From Oegoconia quadripuncta (Eukaryota; Arthropoda; Insecta; Lepidoptera; Autostichidae), in assembly GCA_949316235.1 (NCBI GenBank), contig OX438754.1:7859501-7923500 (forward strand): 64,000 nt of DNA, written 5' to 3'. The translations under genes and the position numbers were made by a program. The notes under the pieces are model-generated. The model saw only the letters and a list, made by a program, of their open reading frames with translations, was not told the origin of the DNA and made no database searches. This document shows positions 23,271-36,944 of this stretch, in pieces (the stretch's first letter is position 1; each line of letters opens with the position of its first letter).

Positions 23271-26200
23271 GGTACCTATCTAAATAATTTCGTTTTTTTT
23301 TGAAGAATTATTTATTCTCACAACCTTCCTTCTTGCCGAATTTCATTATCCTTGCCCAACGAGAAGTATGGGTTTTATTTTATTTGCGAGTGTCAAAATA
23401 TACGACAGAAGATTTTTTTACAGCTCCAAGAGATGTGTCTCTGAGAAAGTAATCGTATATAAGTGTTCTATTTTCCTTTTGAGATACGGGACCTTAAAAT
23501 GCAATGTTAGGTATAGCTAATAGCATATTGGCGGCGGATTTATATATTAGATGTTTATATAAAAAAATGTCCCTATATAGTAGTATTAATCCCCTATCAG
23601 TTACCCTAATCCTATAACCTAATCAGATTTTGCCACTTTAAAATTTCGTTTTATCATTTTTGTTTTATTTTGCATGTATGTGCCTTGTTCATCCATAATT
23701 TATATAACTCATGTCATATTTACGTAATATAATAAAAATATAATTAACAAATTATTAAACAAAATTTGCGATAGCGTTATCTAGTTGAACAGGTTTGGTA
23801 GGTCAAATCAGTTCGTTTGTTTTATCGAGTACGTGAGTTCTTTATCATCATGTTTGTAGTACCTATCCAGAATCGCATCATGTTAGCTTGCATGACCACT
23901 TCGGCATTGGACGTTGGCCTAACGAGTTACTTTGGCGGGAAGTTAAGGTGGGTACAAATTAACATATGAAATTAGTTAAACCTATACCTAATTTTAATTA
24001 AGTTTGATGCCAGAACGTTTCGGTTTATTTAGTTCGTTAACGTCTCTTTCAATTTGGGGTGATCATTGTCCATTGAAAATTGTGCTATCTCTCGTGCATT
24101 GCTTGTCTAAACTTTTTTGAAGCACTCGACGCGAAATTTTTACTCAAGTGTTAACCTCTCTTTTATGCGCAGCCGCAGATTGGTTTTTTCAGCGGCTCCT
24201 ATACATTTCGGAAGCGTGAAAAAAGTGTTATAAGTCTGAAGCCTGTCTATCTGTGACAGTGTAGCGCCAAAACTACCGAATCGATTTGTATACGGTATTT
24301 TATTTTCGATAGGTGGTGTTTGCAAAGTGATTTGGTTTGTGTTTAGTCAAATTTGATGTTTGATGTCAATCGGTTAAGCAATTTCGAAGATAAATAGCTT
24401 ACACAGTTGATTTATTTATTTGGATATAGTGGTACCTATAATGTAATCATTCTATCGAGAGTTTTCTAAATTTACAATTATTTATTTTGACTTTTGCGAC
24501 ATCGGTTTTCTACATCTGGGATCATTGTATTGTTTAGTTCCGGAATTACACTTTCCTCATCAAGGGACAAATGCAGACCTGACATGGCAAATCATCACAT
24601 TACAACATCACAGGGCAAATGGGTCAGGGGATAGAGTTTCTATATTTGCTAATTTCATTCGTAATTCGAAAAAGGTCCTAAATGTTATTTATCCTTCTAA
24701 AAATTTAGAAAATAAAAACTAATTAACAAAAATTTTAATCTATTTTAAAGAAAGTAAGTCAGCGAGATGTTATTAGGTATCTATACGCATTCGATTATAA
24801 ACAAACAAGCAAATATCCAAACTTTCGCATTTGTAACATTAGTTAGATAATAAATGGGTGGCTTGAACGAAATCTTACTTAAACACAACCCAAATTAAGT
24901 TAAAATTTGTTTAACTATTTAAATACGTTTATCTTAATGCACCACATAGGTCTAATCAACCGGTAATTAGCTAAACTCATTTAGCTAGTAGACAAAACAG
25001 TTCCTTTGCTAACGAAAATTCAACACCCAATTTCATGACATTTTTGACTGAATATTATTCTAGTCTAACCGTATATGCAAAATCGCGTAAAATCCCTCTT
25101 AAGGAGACAATCCCGGATGCAGCATCAGGTCATCGCGAAAATTATGTTTACAAATACACTTTATTGCACAACAGAAAAGATAATACAGTTACAGAAAGTG
25201 GTAGGAGTAGAACGTAACAATTTGGGGACCTTATCATAAATAGGGATGTGGACACAAACGACGTGAATATAGATTTCATATTAAACTATCAAAACTTGTG
25301 TACGCAAACTTTAGTATCCGTGTCCTCTCGTGAGGAGACGATCCTGGATGCAGCATCATGTTTATCATATAAATGTTTTGTCATCAGAACTGAACGAGTA
25401 CTTATACAAAATTTCAGCTCCTTAGGCAAACAGGAAATGGTTCTAATTTTATTAGCAAATTTTGAAATGGACAACTTAGATTGAAAATTGATTAATAGCT
25501 TGTAAAAAATAAAGTTAAAGTCGGTGGCGTCTAGTTCGTGTGAAAGAAATAGGTTTAAATTTATAAGTTACTAGCTTTCCGCGGCATCGCCTTCGTGGAA
25601 TCACTTTATCGCAGATATGTTTATTTATTTATTTTTATTTTGTTTTATTTTGTTTATCCCGCGGGATTTCTCACTTTATCGGAATAAAAAAAATCTTATT
25701 TTAATCCAGAGTATCCTTCTAGCTATATACCAAATTCCATCCAAATCCGTTCATCCGTTTTTGTTTTTGGTTTCATTTGTGTTTTGAGCAACAAATAAAC
25801 ATACATCCAAAATTTCTCTATAATATTAATTAGATTAGATAGACTACTATTATATAGATTGGTGAGATTGTTTTTAGTGGAAATTCCTTCCTTTACTACA
25901 TCCACCGGACGAGACGGGTTGGTGCTATTTTTTTAACGCGCCGGAACTACAAAATAGTCTCCTAAATATGTCCCAAGTAGGTACATACATGTACCATTAA
26001 TGATACCTATATAGCTTTGAAAATTCGCCTAAATACGTATTGTTTTTAAAATATATTTTTAAGCGACTTGAATCCAAAAATGAGGAGGTTCTATGTTCGG
26101 CTGTAGGTTTTTTTTTCTGAAAGGCACTTTATGAAAAATTTTCAATTTTCTAGATTCCATTTAGGTATCATTATCGTTATTCGGAGCAGCACCAAAACGT

Positions 26201-26933
26201 CTGTCTGTACTCCACATTAAGTAGAAAGAGATGATATTTATGTCCCGTTCGAAATGTTTGGCAAATGATAGAATAACTTGTGATTAAAAATTTCTAATCA
26301 AATCTTAGCTTATCCTCTACAATAACGAAGACAAGTGCCCCACATACCCCTTTAGTTACTGTTTTCTGTTTCGTTTCGGGCTTTCTAGTTCTTACTATAT
26401 GTAAACTTAGTGACAAGCTACTGAACACATCTCCGCATCATATGACTGTCGTGGTTAAACGTCGGCTATGAGTTATTGCGCCCCCATGTACTTACCACAA
26501 ACCATTGATGGAGACCAACTAAGGTACTGATGGCAAATAACGCCTGGCGTAAAATAACTCATAATACGGCCTTACTGTGGCAAAAAGTAGACCATAAATT
26601 CATTTCCCCGTCTGTACCGATCTTATACGTTTAATTAGGTACCTTACCTACATATATCATCGTTTAATTGAGGGAACACATCTTTTAATACAAAGGTCAT
26701 GAAATAAAAGGTAATCGTCCACTGTGCTATGAAGTGTGATCATCGGTGGTTGTCCCGTCGTAATCGTTCATTCACTCGTTCAGTTTCCTTCCTACTATCG
26801 GCTAATTTCCGTGACATTGACTGACGGACTCCCTGCCCTGACTGACACTAGGTAAGGTAATGTCAGGTCAAGATTGGCGGGTGTCGGACGTGTGAAGTTG
26901 TTGCGCTGCGTTGTTTTGCGCACTTCATTGTTT

Positions 26934-27005
26934 TATAAATAAAACACACACGCACGGGTTAGTTGGTTGGTGTTGTGACTTCGCATATTTTGGCAGTGGA
27001 TTTGG
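26934..27005 (+). promoter_or_regulatory. Candidate CREG1 promoter and 5' UTR exon
   Basis: TATAAATA at 26934 is followed about 70 bp later by a good splice donor (TTTGG|GTATGTATT, GT at 27006). A matching acceptor (ACCAACAG, exon start 28387) lies 8 bases before the CREG1 start codon. A non-coding first exon here spliced to 28387 is an inference that needs transcript data. Confidence 0.3.
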
Positions 27006-27966
27006 GTATGTATTAAAATGTTAATTGACGCATTTCCATAAATAAGTTTGCATATTAACAGGAATAATAAGTAAGAACTAGGTACGTAACTTCTATAAAC
27101 TTATATAGGAGTTTCTGAAATGTTACTTTCATTATTTAAAAGTAGATAATTAATTACTTTCGACTTAGAGAAATTTAAGGAGATTTAATTTATTTGGTCT
27201 TTATGTACTTATATTTAGCTACTTTTGCGGTTACCTCAATAAATAATACTTGGGTAAGTACTACCTGCCTAATATAAAACTGCTTCTACGAAGATTAGTT
27301 AACTCTATTGTAATACCTACCTCTTTTTCTATTGGTCCATGCTACCACATGAGTAAATATTCCGTTGCATAGGTATCTACGAGTTAGCTAGTTAGGTACC
27401 TACCTAATCTCTTCCCCAATTTCTATCGCTAAACACTTAATAGGTACCTACCTATTTAGTTACTCGTATAAATTCATTCCTGGCGCAGCTGCATTCGTTT
27501 TCGATTAGCAAAAGCGGTTAGTCATTCTATAATAATTTAATAATCCAGTAAATTACTACTTGGAATTCCTATATTTTCAAAAAAAAAAAACGATCAATAA
27601 CTTTTATATTTATGAAAAATTTCATAGAGGGCAATATAACTATCACGACTCAATAAATTATTTATAGAAAATATAAAGTAGCCATTGATTAATGTTTTAG
27701 AAAATTGATTTAGAAGATTAGCGTCTTCTACGACGCAATAAAGCAAGCTACAGAAAGGTTAGAAAACATTTTTATTCTATTACTGATTGGTGGGTGACTC
27801 TTTCCTTCTAATAAGAAATCAGGAACTTTAAGATTATAGGAAGAAGAAATTACGTATTTTTACTGATTATAAGTAACCACTGGTTGTATTCGTGGTCAAG
27901 GAGTACCTAAACGCCAAGCTCAACCTAGTAAGTTAAGTAGGTATCAAATGAAATGGCAAAATTTTA

Positions 27967-28266
27967 CCCGCCTCCGTGGCTCAATGTAAACAACATTGTG
28001 TTTACGATTCGGAGGTCACGGGTTCGGTCCCCAGCGGGGTACATGTTTAAGTTACTCGGTTTGGTTGGTGGTAGGGCATTTTAAATGTCCGTCTGGCTAG
28101 CTACCACCATCTTATCTAAATCTGCCGCCAAGCAGCAATGTTAATAGCATTGTTGTGTTCCGGTTGTCAGAGACAAGATACCCAGTCCCCTAAATGTGTT
28201 GGGGTTTCCGGGTCAGTACGCAGGTGTGATTGAAGTCAAGTACCAACCCGTTGTGCATAAAAAAAA
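27967..28266 (+). mobile_element. SINE A, near full length, just upstream of CREG1
   Basis: The tRNA-like head (CCTCCGTGGCTCAATG, then GGGTTCGGTCCCC) is followed by the family body, the conserved tail and a short A tail. Its tail opens an in-frame extension upstream of the CREG1 ATG. The tail ends 128 bp before that ATG. Confidence 0.85.
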
Positions 28267-28394
28267 GCAATATTTCAACGCTCACGTCCTTCAAAAAATC
28301 GGTGATAAAAGTATTGACGATACGACCACGCTTTATTGAGATACATCCGGACAAAATGTTATTTTCTCAAATTAACCTACCAACAGGTTTCAAA

Positions 28395-31300
28395 ATGAAG
28401 TTGCAACTGTTCATCGCTCTGTGCCTGTTGAATTTCTACGGTGAATGCAAGTGGAGGTCGGAGTACCATGACAGGCATCATCCGCGCGGATGGAGGGAGA
28501 CTGCCAATGAGGTGGAAGCCATGAAACCACACCGCGATGTCCCGGACCCCCCTGACCACACTAAGCTGATTGAGATGGCGAGATACGTTCTGCACAATAC
28601 AGGTGAGAATAATATTTATTTTTGTTTTTAAAACGTACTGCAACCTAAAGTGTTGCATTGACGGAGACGGATGACGTATATATAGGGACTTGGCATCCAG
28701 TCAACCTTATTATTTAAATAAGTAGTTATGTTCAATCTGGGGTTCTATTACATAATTACATCGTTATCGTCATCGGTTACATTCTAACATGTGATTGGTT
28801 GGCTCATCGTTTGCACGGCAATTTAACGGTTTCTCATTGGTCAACGTAATACCGATGAAGTTCTATCTAATATCTAAGGGCAGATCCATAAGTGCACAAT
28901 ATGCTATCCCAGTTCAGACGCAGTTTTAATTAGTAGGTATATTTTTCTTTACAAGAATTAAAAATATTTTCCGTTAGAAATTCAGGGATATGCCTAAAAA
29001 GTTTAAACGTTTGAGCTGGACTATATTATGTACAACTGTTGACTGTACATCAGATGTAACACTTCAACTTTTGGACCGTCGCTCAGCTATTACTGTCAGT
29101 GTTACGCTTGACGTGCAACCGACTGTACCTATACTATCTATAGGCATACTTTTGAACCTTGCACATTTTAAAATCTTATAACAATTAGGTAGGTAATCCT
29201 TTTAAAGCGTCCCTTATTTTTAGTATGTTTTTTTTATATTAATTGAATTGACCTCTCCAGCAATATTACGATACCTAGCTATATAATTGAATAATACTTA
29301 CTAGTAAAACAGCGTCACCACTATTACGAGAAAGAAAGTGGCCTTGTACCGAATTGTCATTTTTCTGAGTTACCTACTAGACGCATGAGAATATGATATT
29401 TATTGTACGTGATTCTACACACTACTTCATTATCAAATACCTAATTTGTGTACCTAAAATTAGGTATTTGATAATGACAAAACTGAGTGTAAATAGTGCC
29501 CCAAGGAAAAAATTATCTGTCCCATGCGCTGCTGCTTTTTACAAAGACATCTAAACAACTTCGTCGTTTTTGAAGTACTTAGGTACTGTTTATGGAGCTT
29601 ATATATTTCGGTATTACCTACCCACTATTTATGCAATTTTTTGGAATACAAATTATAATCATAGGTAAATCAGTCTCTGCATACGAGAAATGAGGATTCC
29701 AGCAATATTACGTGACGTCAATGCTTAGCGCCGTATTAATAAATGAGTTGAGATCGTGTCTCAGTCCCAATACAATTTTTTTTTTACTGTTTTAATATGC
29801 AACTCCTTTGGGCACGATTTTAGCAAACTAACATTACCAAAATAGCTGAAAATCACTTTGTATATTCTAGCATCATTATGATACGTTATTTTATTGTCCA
29901 TTATATCCATACATATATAGTTATCCATTATCTAACATCCATAGTAAGTACTAGTACAGCCTTTGCCTAGTTTGGAATTAGATAATTGGCGTAAGTGTGA
30001 TAATTGGGCGTAATTTATCTATTATTCTATTTGACTCGAAAGTTCAGTTCAACGCAGTCAGGCAGGGGCCGACTTCTAATTACGGAGGTACGACCGATGC
30101 ATGCGTGGATTCGAGCCTGTATCCGTACCAAAAAATGAAATTTATTATTATAAAATTGGTGTTTACTATACGCACGATTTTTTAATTGCCCTAAAACAAT
30201 TTAGAGGTAGTTTAGACCATTAAAAGGAAATAACTTTTACTATTATACCGATCAACTGACCATTTTTGTATGGGAGATTATAGTTAGTTTTTTGCTATTT
30301 CAGAGTAGGTCCCTAAGTAGTTGCAAATACTATGTATTTCGTATAAAACTGAAATAAATAATAATACTGAGTTGGTAGGCGAATTGTACGTGTAAGTAGA
30401 TAAGGTACTTATCGATATTAAATATTGAAGACTTAGGATTTTTAATAAAACAATCAATGCTCACATCGATAACGCAATAGTTGTTATCAATTAATTGCAT
30501 GAAAGAAAAATATCAACCTCTTTACCCACTTTCTTTTCATCGCAATCTATGACTGATGCCGGATCGCGTAACGTGCATCTGGCGGAAAAACCGCGCCGGA
30601 TGCCCCGGGATACGCCCACATGCGATAGTTACTTTTGTTTGTGGTTTCATTAATTTAATCGTTGCCTTTGCCCAGCAATGGGACAGTAATAAACTTGGTT
30701 GGTGGTAGGGCATTCTAAATGTCCGCCTGGCTAGCTACCATAATTTTATCTAAGTCTGCCAGCAATATTAATAGCATTATTGTGTTCCGGTTCTTACAGA
30801 TAAGATAGACAGTCCCCCAAATAAGATTGGGTTTCCGGGTCAGTTAGCACTTGACCTCCATCACACCTGATGTTAAGTGAAGATGAGGCCGAAGGTGAAA
30901 GCGTTCTAGACCCGGAAACCTCATCCATTTGAGGGACTGGTTATCTTATCTCTGTTAACCGGAACACAACAATGCTATAACATTGCTGTTTGGCGGCAGA
31001 TTTAGATAAGACGGTGGTAACAGCCGGGCGCACGTTTAAAATGCCCTACCACCAACCAAACCGAGTATTAAACATGTACCCCGCTGGGGATCGATCCCAC
31101 GACCTCCGAACCGTAAACCTTATGTTGTTTACATTGAGCCACGAAGGAGTATGTAATTAGATTTAAATAACGTGGACATGGATTATCTGTCAGTCAGATG
31201 TGTTGTATTTTACGTTATATTTATTTGTAATTAATAAGTTGCAAATTAAATCAACTATTATTATTATACCTATCTCCGAATTCTTTAACTAGATATTTTG

Positions 31301-34300
31301 CTTTCTTCGTATTATAAGATTGACAGATACCAGTAATACCTACATTTATTTTTAATATTTTTCAGACTGGGCATCGTTAGCTACTATATCAGTGTTGCCA
31401 GCAATAGAAGGATTCCCCTTCTCGAACGTGAAATCAATAGCGGACGGATCTCTCGCTAACTCCACTGGTGTTCCTTACTTCTACATGTCACCGCTAGACT
31501 TTTCTTCTCGCGATTTAACGGTAGGAATATTATTATTTATTTGTATTATTGCGATTGTGTAATCCTAGCTCTGACTTGTGTCGGATTACATACACAGCTG
31601 CCCGTGACATCTGAAATCAATCTCCCACAAACTAAGGTCAATTTCAGATAATAAATAATAATAAATAAATAAATAATGGGGTGTCAGATCTCAAATAATA
31701 TTGTTTACAGACATTACAAATTTAATGATTGAAACAACATCCACAGTTCACCTTATGAAATATACAAAAATGAATGACAACACATGACAAGGGTGACCCC
31801 TTCGCCGTTCAAACGTGCAAGTCTATTGAAAAGTCCCTCAGTCGCCTTTTACATCACCCACGGGAAGAGACGGGTTGGGTCTATTCTATTTGAGTGTCGA
31901 AACCACACAGCACACACAGGAATGTTCTTGGTTCAATTTTAAGCTCCCCAAGCGGCGGTATCACAACTTGCTTCACAAATTTACTCATACGATCGTGGAT
32001 TTTACCTACCTACCTACCTACGACGTAACATCTCGAGTGTCAGTACTTTCATTGGCTTTGTGTTTGGTATTTAGCTGTTGACAGAAAAGGTAGAATAAAG
32101 TTCGCGGTATGTGTGCATATAGTCGCAAATAATTACAACTTGTTAGAACTTTTTTATTTAGAAAAGTGAAGTCCCCAACCCGCAATTGGGCCAGCGTGGT
32201 GGACTATGGCCCATACTCCCTCATATACGAGGGAAGGCTTATATCCCTTCAGTGGGATATTTACGGGCTAATTATGAATGAATGATAATTAGTACTTGTT
32301 AGTACCTATTCACATATTGCGGTTTCCCCGAGGAAAACGCTTAGCTCTGCTCCATAGTAATGAATGATAACAAGGCAAACAATGAAGACTGTACGGGAAA
32401 CAGTGGATTTTATTTTATAGAGAGATGATGATATAGGTACAGGCGGCGTCATAGTTATTCATACAGGGCAGTTTTATGATTAATGGTAGGAAAATGCCTA
32501 TTCAAGCTACAACAACCGTCGTTCTCAAAATGACCCTGATGTGTAGACTATCGTTTTGGAGAACTACGGATTAAATAACCTAAATAGTCTGCATGCTACC
32601 ATAAATCATGTAAAATAACCTTATATGAGTAAGTATGGAACCGGATGTAGCTACAGGAAACTATTAATTATTTAAATACTCAGACGGAGAGGCTTATGTC
32701 AAACAGCGGGCTTTAAGGCTGCTGATGATGACGTGATGAATGATTCACAATTTTGTTGCTATAAATTTAAATTAAATATTTCGAACTTACACCAATCATC
32801 TAGTCCCAAACTAAGCAAAGCTTATGGATACTAGATAATGGATAAATACGTAAATATTTATATAAACATCCATGACTCGGGAATAAATGTTCGTATATGC
32901 ATCACACAAACGTTTACCCGTCGCGGGATTCGAACCCGCAACCGTTGGTTTAGTCGAAATTCTAGCCAGTGAGTTTGCGTGTGTTTGAATGAAGTGTATG
33001 AAGTGTATTAAATAAATAGATAAAATAAAAAGATATTTATTCATCCACTTAAGAGAAATTACATTACGTGATTTTAATTATAGTAAAATTTACTAACTTA
33101 GTGGATAAATAGGTTGGAGCCTCAGAACCACCTCGTACATTCACTGATAGATAACAGAACGCATACACGTCGGAATTTGTCGTACACTACTACTATTGTC
33201 AACAAGCTACATGCAAGCAAGCATACATGACCAAACTTAGAGAGAAAAAAAATTGAAATAACAATAATAATAATTGGCGAAAGACACCTACATTTCCTAT
33301 ATAATTATAAAGTCAATCTCATAAACAAAATGTCAAATAATAGAACTGGCTGGCACGTCGTACTTCGGTATCGCAGAGGCCCAGTTACAGGAAGACTTCT
33401 GTTTGCATAAAATCCATTCCTTACATTTTAAATGTACAAAATAAGTTTACCAGAGACGTAATCCTAAATTACTGAATACAAAAAACGAGCGTTTATTTTC
33501 ACACTTGTTTTCTAATTCCAGCGACTAAATCATCATTCATCAGTTTATTTATTTTTCTCTCTCTCTCTCATCTCTTAATTTTATAAAAGTTTATACCTAC
33601 TACTATTTTAATTTACCCGATTGGGTATCGCAACCTAACCCTCGTACCCCAAAGACGTCGTTTTGTTTACTAACAGAGACCCGTATTGATAATGATAATT
33701 AAATTAATCTTTGTTGTTTCGATTGTTCTATTCATCGAGATAATATAAACAAACAATTACCCACACATATTATGATGCCGCGAAAAGAATACGAAGCACA
33801 CGATACAAAACAAGTACGAGTAGGATACAATACCGCTACAAAAATAAACATCTGCTTGCTTCAGTATATTTCTATCATGGTGGCTATATGTTTGCTTTAA
33901 TATGGCTCATTCTTTGGTCTAACATTTGAATTGAACTATTTACAGAAAAACACCCGTGCCACAGTGATGGTATCCCTTGAAGAGACGAGATACTGCGAGA
34001 ATCAGAAAATCGATGCGGAAGACCCGCGATGCACGAGACTTATGCTTTCGGGTAAAATGAAGAAGGTGAGTCTGTTACGTGTCCTAAGCCTACAGGATTT
34101 TGAGTAATCAATCGGCGTTTTTTATTCATTATGCTATGACGCCTTGGCTTCGAAAATCTCAGATACTCTTATCCGTTCTATTTATACTCTACAACGTGAA
34201 TTTTAATACCTGTAATTCCCATTAATTGGGGACGTCACTCTTGATTACGAACAACTTTCCCCAAGAACTACTCTACCATGGTAGTCGAATTACATCAAAA

Positions 34301-36364
34301 AAATTACGTTTACCCAAAGTATACCATTCTGAAAATGCTTTTAGTATGGAAGGAAGAATTTTTGGCTGGCGACTCCTCTTGATTAGGAACAACTTTCCAC
34401 GAAGAACCATAGCCGAATTCAGCCGAAAGTTCTTGGTTGTTGTTGGTGGTTTCAGACTGGTTTACTTTGTATGGATAATCAAAAATTTTTTGATCGAATT
34501 CAGCTATAGTTCTTAGTAGGAAGTTGTTCGTACTCAGGAGTGGAGTCGCCAGTAAACAGAATTACACTAATAAAATTTCACCCTATAAGTTCTCGTATAT
34601 TCTAACTTCGGTCTTAGATGTGATTGAGGTCATTGTGTAAACATAAAAAGTATTAGTTTACTGTATAAGAATTTGTAATAATGCTGTTGATTCTATGTAA
34701 ATAAATAAATATAGAAATGCATTGTCAGTTGATTAATATCGTTTGGCTTAGTTTATCAAGCATTTCTCAAGTGTCCGTGCATATCTGTCTAATCTAGAGT
34801 ATGTATTACAATGCTTATTCTTACAGGTCAAGGAGGGAACATCGGAGTACACGTTTGCAAAGGCAGCGTTGTTTGAGAGGCATCCTAGCATGGCTAACTG
34901 GCCGACAGGTTTGTACTTGTTTAATTATTACTTAGGTATTCACAATCATCTATCGATTACGACCGGTGTGAATCTAAGGCTCGTAATAATAAACCGTTCT
35001 CAAAATCGACGTGAATTTAAACTGATAGTTGAAATACTCTTCTATATTTAAACAGCATATAAAATTAGCTATTAAATGAGAAAAAATACAACTACAAAAT
35101 AATAACTTTTATAGCAATTCTCGCAACCATTTAGAATATTCGTATTGGCATCAGTATGAATCAGCAGTCTTATCAATACCTTTCGAGTAAATCTAACAGT
35201 TTGCTAGGATAGGCACTGTCTTTCTGCATGTATGGAGGGCACGCCAATAGCATGCCCCATAGTCTCTCTACAACGACACGAAATAGAAGCCTGCTACTAA
35301 GTACGTTCATGTTTCAAATAAGGGATACATCTTTGTAGTGAGACTAGAGGACCCAGTAATCCCGCGGGCAACATTGTCAGGTATTAGTAATTACGACCTG
35401 TTTATTGTTTTCTCTAAGTTTAAACTGGCGATTTATTGGGTACCGTGTGGACCAATGCCAAGCATAAAAAAGAAAGTGACAATCCAACCTAATATTACAA
35501 TAGTGAGTGTAACTTGACTTTAAACTTCCAGTCGACTATTATAAACACTTCTGGCATTGCAATGTATCAAAATAAAAACAGATACACTCTGTAATTCCAA
35601 ATAGTCTGCAACATAATTCATAGCACAATGAATATTCCTCGTATATCACTATTTCTACTAGTAGCCGTTGCATGGTGTAGAAGAAGCGGAGAAACAGACC
35701 TCAACTTAGTTTTTTGTATTGAGAAAACTTCAATTTTCACATTTACAGTATCTACTACTTACATTAATAATAACCACCAATAATTTCGATAAGCGGTAGG
35801 AGGTTTATTTCGATTATACAACAAGACATAAAACAAAGAAAAATGAATTAATATGCCATGTCAGTAGCATGAAGTAGGTACTAATATTTTTGTGTGTTTC
35901 TGTAATATGTAAATAAACGTTTTATCTACTAAGCATTAACTAACACTAGTTGGATGTAATGTATGATATTTCCGACACGTTTTAATTTTGTATACGAGAG
36001 TTGAAAAATACATATCAAATCGGACTATATGGTATAGTGCACTGGACATAAGTACTAGAATATTAGATACTGTAATGGAAGGACTACACGTACCTAATGT
36101 GTTAATGTAAATACAACCAATCCGCCACGAAATCATCAATCAATGTTTAAACGAGTAAGACGAATATTTATCTGGCCCTGAAATATATTTATTTTATTTC
36201 TAGATCACGATTGGTTCATCGCTAAGCTCAAGATTGCCCAGATTGCAATGATCGACTGGTTCGGCGGTGCCCAGTACATCCCTGTGAAGGATTACCTCTC
36301 GTACAACTATACCGGCACCGAAATAATCAACCGTTACCTGCGCAGAAATGTTCACTTAAACTAA
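28395..36364 (+). CDS. CREG1: CREG1-like secreted glycoprotein (cellular repressor of E1A-stimulated genes), 241 aa in 5 exons
   Basis: Secreted or endolysosomal glycoprotein with a flavin-oxidoreductase-like split-barrel fold that lacks obvious catalytic residues. Exons: 28395-28602, 31366-31520, 33946-34065, 34827-34908, 36204-36364; all GT-AG, frame continuous, 726 bp. A signal peptide covers about residues 1-17 (hydrophobic LQLFIALCLLNF). Family landmarks include ASLATIS, PYFYMSPLD (106-114), the Cys pair C138 and C150, RHPSMANWP, HDWF, and the FGG turn at 208-210. Two N-glycosylation sequons are visible (N101-S-T and N223-Y-T). The ATG at 28395 is chosen because it begins the signal peptide. 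The frame stays open upstream to 28230 (other ATG at 28356), but that part is partly SINE-derived and follows a possible splice acceptor. AATAAA signals lie at 36364 and 36385. Confidence 0.94.
29427..29477. repeat. Perfect short hairpin in CREG1 intron 1
   Basis: TCATTATCAAATACCTAATT at 29427 is the reverse complement of the segment ending at 29477, with a roughly 10-base loop. It is AT-rich, and MITE debris or a chance palindrome is possible. Confidence 0.55.
30691..31149. mobile_element. Two SINE A copies facing each other in CREG1 intron 1
   Basis: A plus-strand copy lacking its tRNA head (about 30691-30850) runs directly into a minus-strand copy (about 30847-31149), joining tail to tail. 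The transcript of this intron could fold into a hairpin of about 150 bp. Confidence 0.8.
31740..31920 (+). repeat. Repeat C copy in CREG1 intron 2
   Basis: AGTCGCCTTTTACATCACCC, ACGGGAAGAGACGGGTTGG and GAAACCACACAGCAC match the copy at 60240-60420 in order. Confidence 0.6.
32160..32285 (+). repeat. RTE-type LINE 3' tail fragment
   Basis: CCCCAACCCGCAATTGGGCC followed by AGCGTGGTGGACTATGGCCC and a terminal ATGAATGAATGA microsatellite is the usual lepidopteran RTE 3' end. Confidence 0.65.
32815..32985 (-). mobile_element. SINE B copy, diverged
   Basis: In reverse complement it has the B box GGGTTCGAATCCCGC and the ACTCGGG / CATGGATGTTT body of the family seen at 37490, 40836 and 61850. Together these define a tRNA-derived SINE. 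Confidence 0.7.
34366..34552. repeat. MITE with CTGGCGACTCC inverted ends, CREG1 intron 3
   Basis: CTGGCGACTCC at 34366 pairs with GGAGTCGCCAG ending near 34552, and the arms continue through the AACAACTT region. A related partial arm precedes it at about 34233-34280 (TTGATTACGAACAACTTTCC). Confidence 0.65.
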
Positions 36365-36944
36365 ATAAAACATTTGTTTATGACAATAAATATATGTACT
36401 TTTATTTCATAGATTTGGAATAGATTTAAAAATATTGGAAAAATCATTATAAAGGAAGCACCACGTTAATATTATGTTAATTATTAATTATATATCAGGT
36501 ACTAAACCAAAGTTTGTCACGCTTAGAGCGAAACTTTATTACATGATTTTCGTAGTTTCACATGCCCAATAACCACTTACCTATTTATAATTTATCCTTA
36601 ATAATAAGTAATTCATGTCGTATAATTTGGGTGTAAGTAGGATCCCCTTTTATCTACATTGATAAATATTATTGAAATCAGTGAATAGGCCTGATTAGTG
36701 AGTACAATTTTATCAATTGAGGCGATATCCTTCATCACGCGAGTTGCCTTCGACTCGAGTCAAATTGTACCGTCACCTATTAATCTTACTCGAATAAAAT
36801 TATATATATAAGTATTGTCTATGTCTCAGATATATAAATATAGATTATCATTATTTAGTAAAAAGGAGACCAAAATTATAATTGAACATTTAACTACTCT
36901 AGTTGAAATGCGAGTTAGGAGTCGTTAATTTTTTTCAGTTTGGT

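Larger units (their letters stand above)
21800..26900. other. Long intergenic region without a supported gene
   Basis: AT-rich DNA with MITEs and dispersed repeats. Related segments at about 25080-25140 and 25320-25380 share CTT/CGT-AGGAGACRATCC-GGATGCAGCATCA. Reading frames here are 60-95 codons and resemble no known family. Confidence 0.5.

Noticed and set aside
29427..29477. Hairpin as a microRNA precursor
   Set aside because: The stem is perfect and AT-rich with no mismatch or bulge pattern typical of insect pre-miRNAs. Kept only as a hairpin repeat.
32925..32970. Possible tRNA gene on the minus strand (GGTTCGAATCCC)
   Set aside because: It belongs to a SINE B copy; stems do not close.
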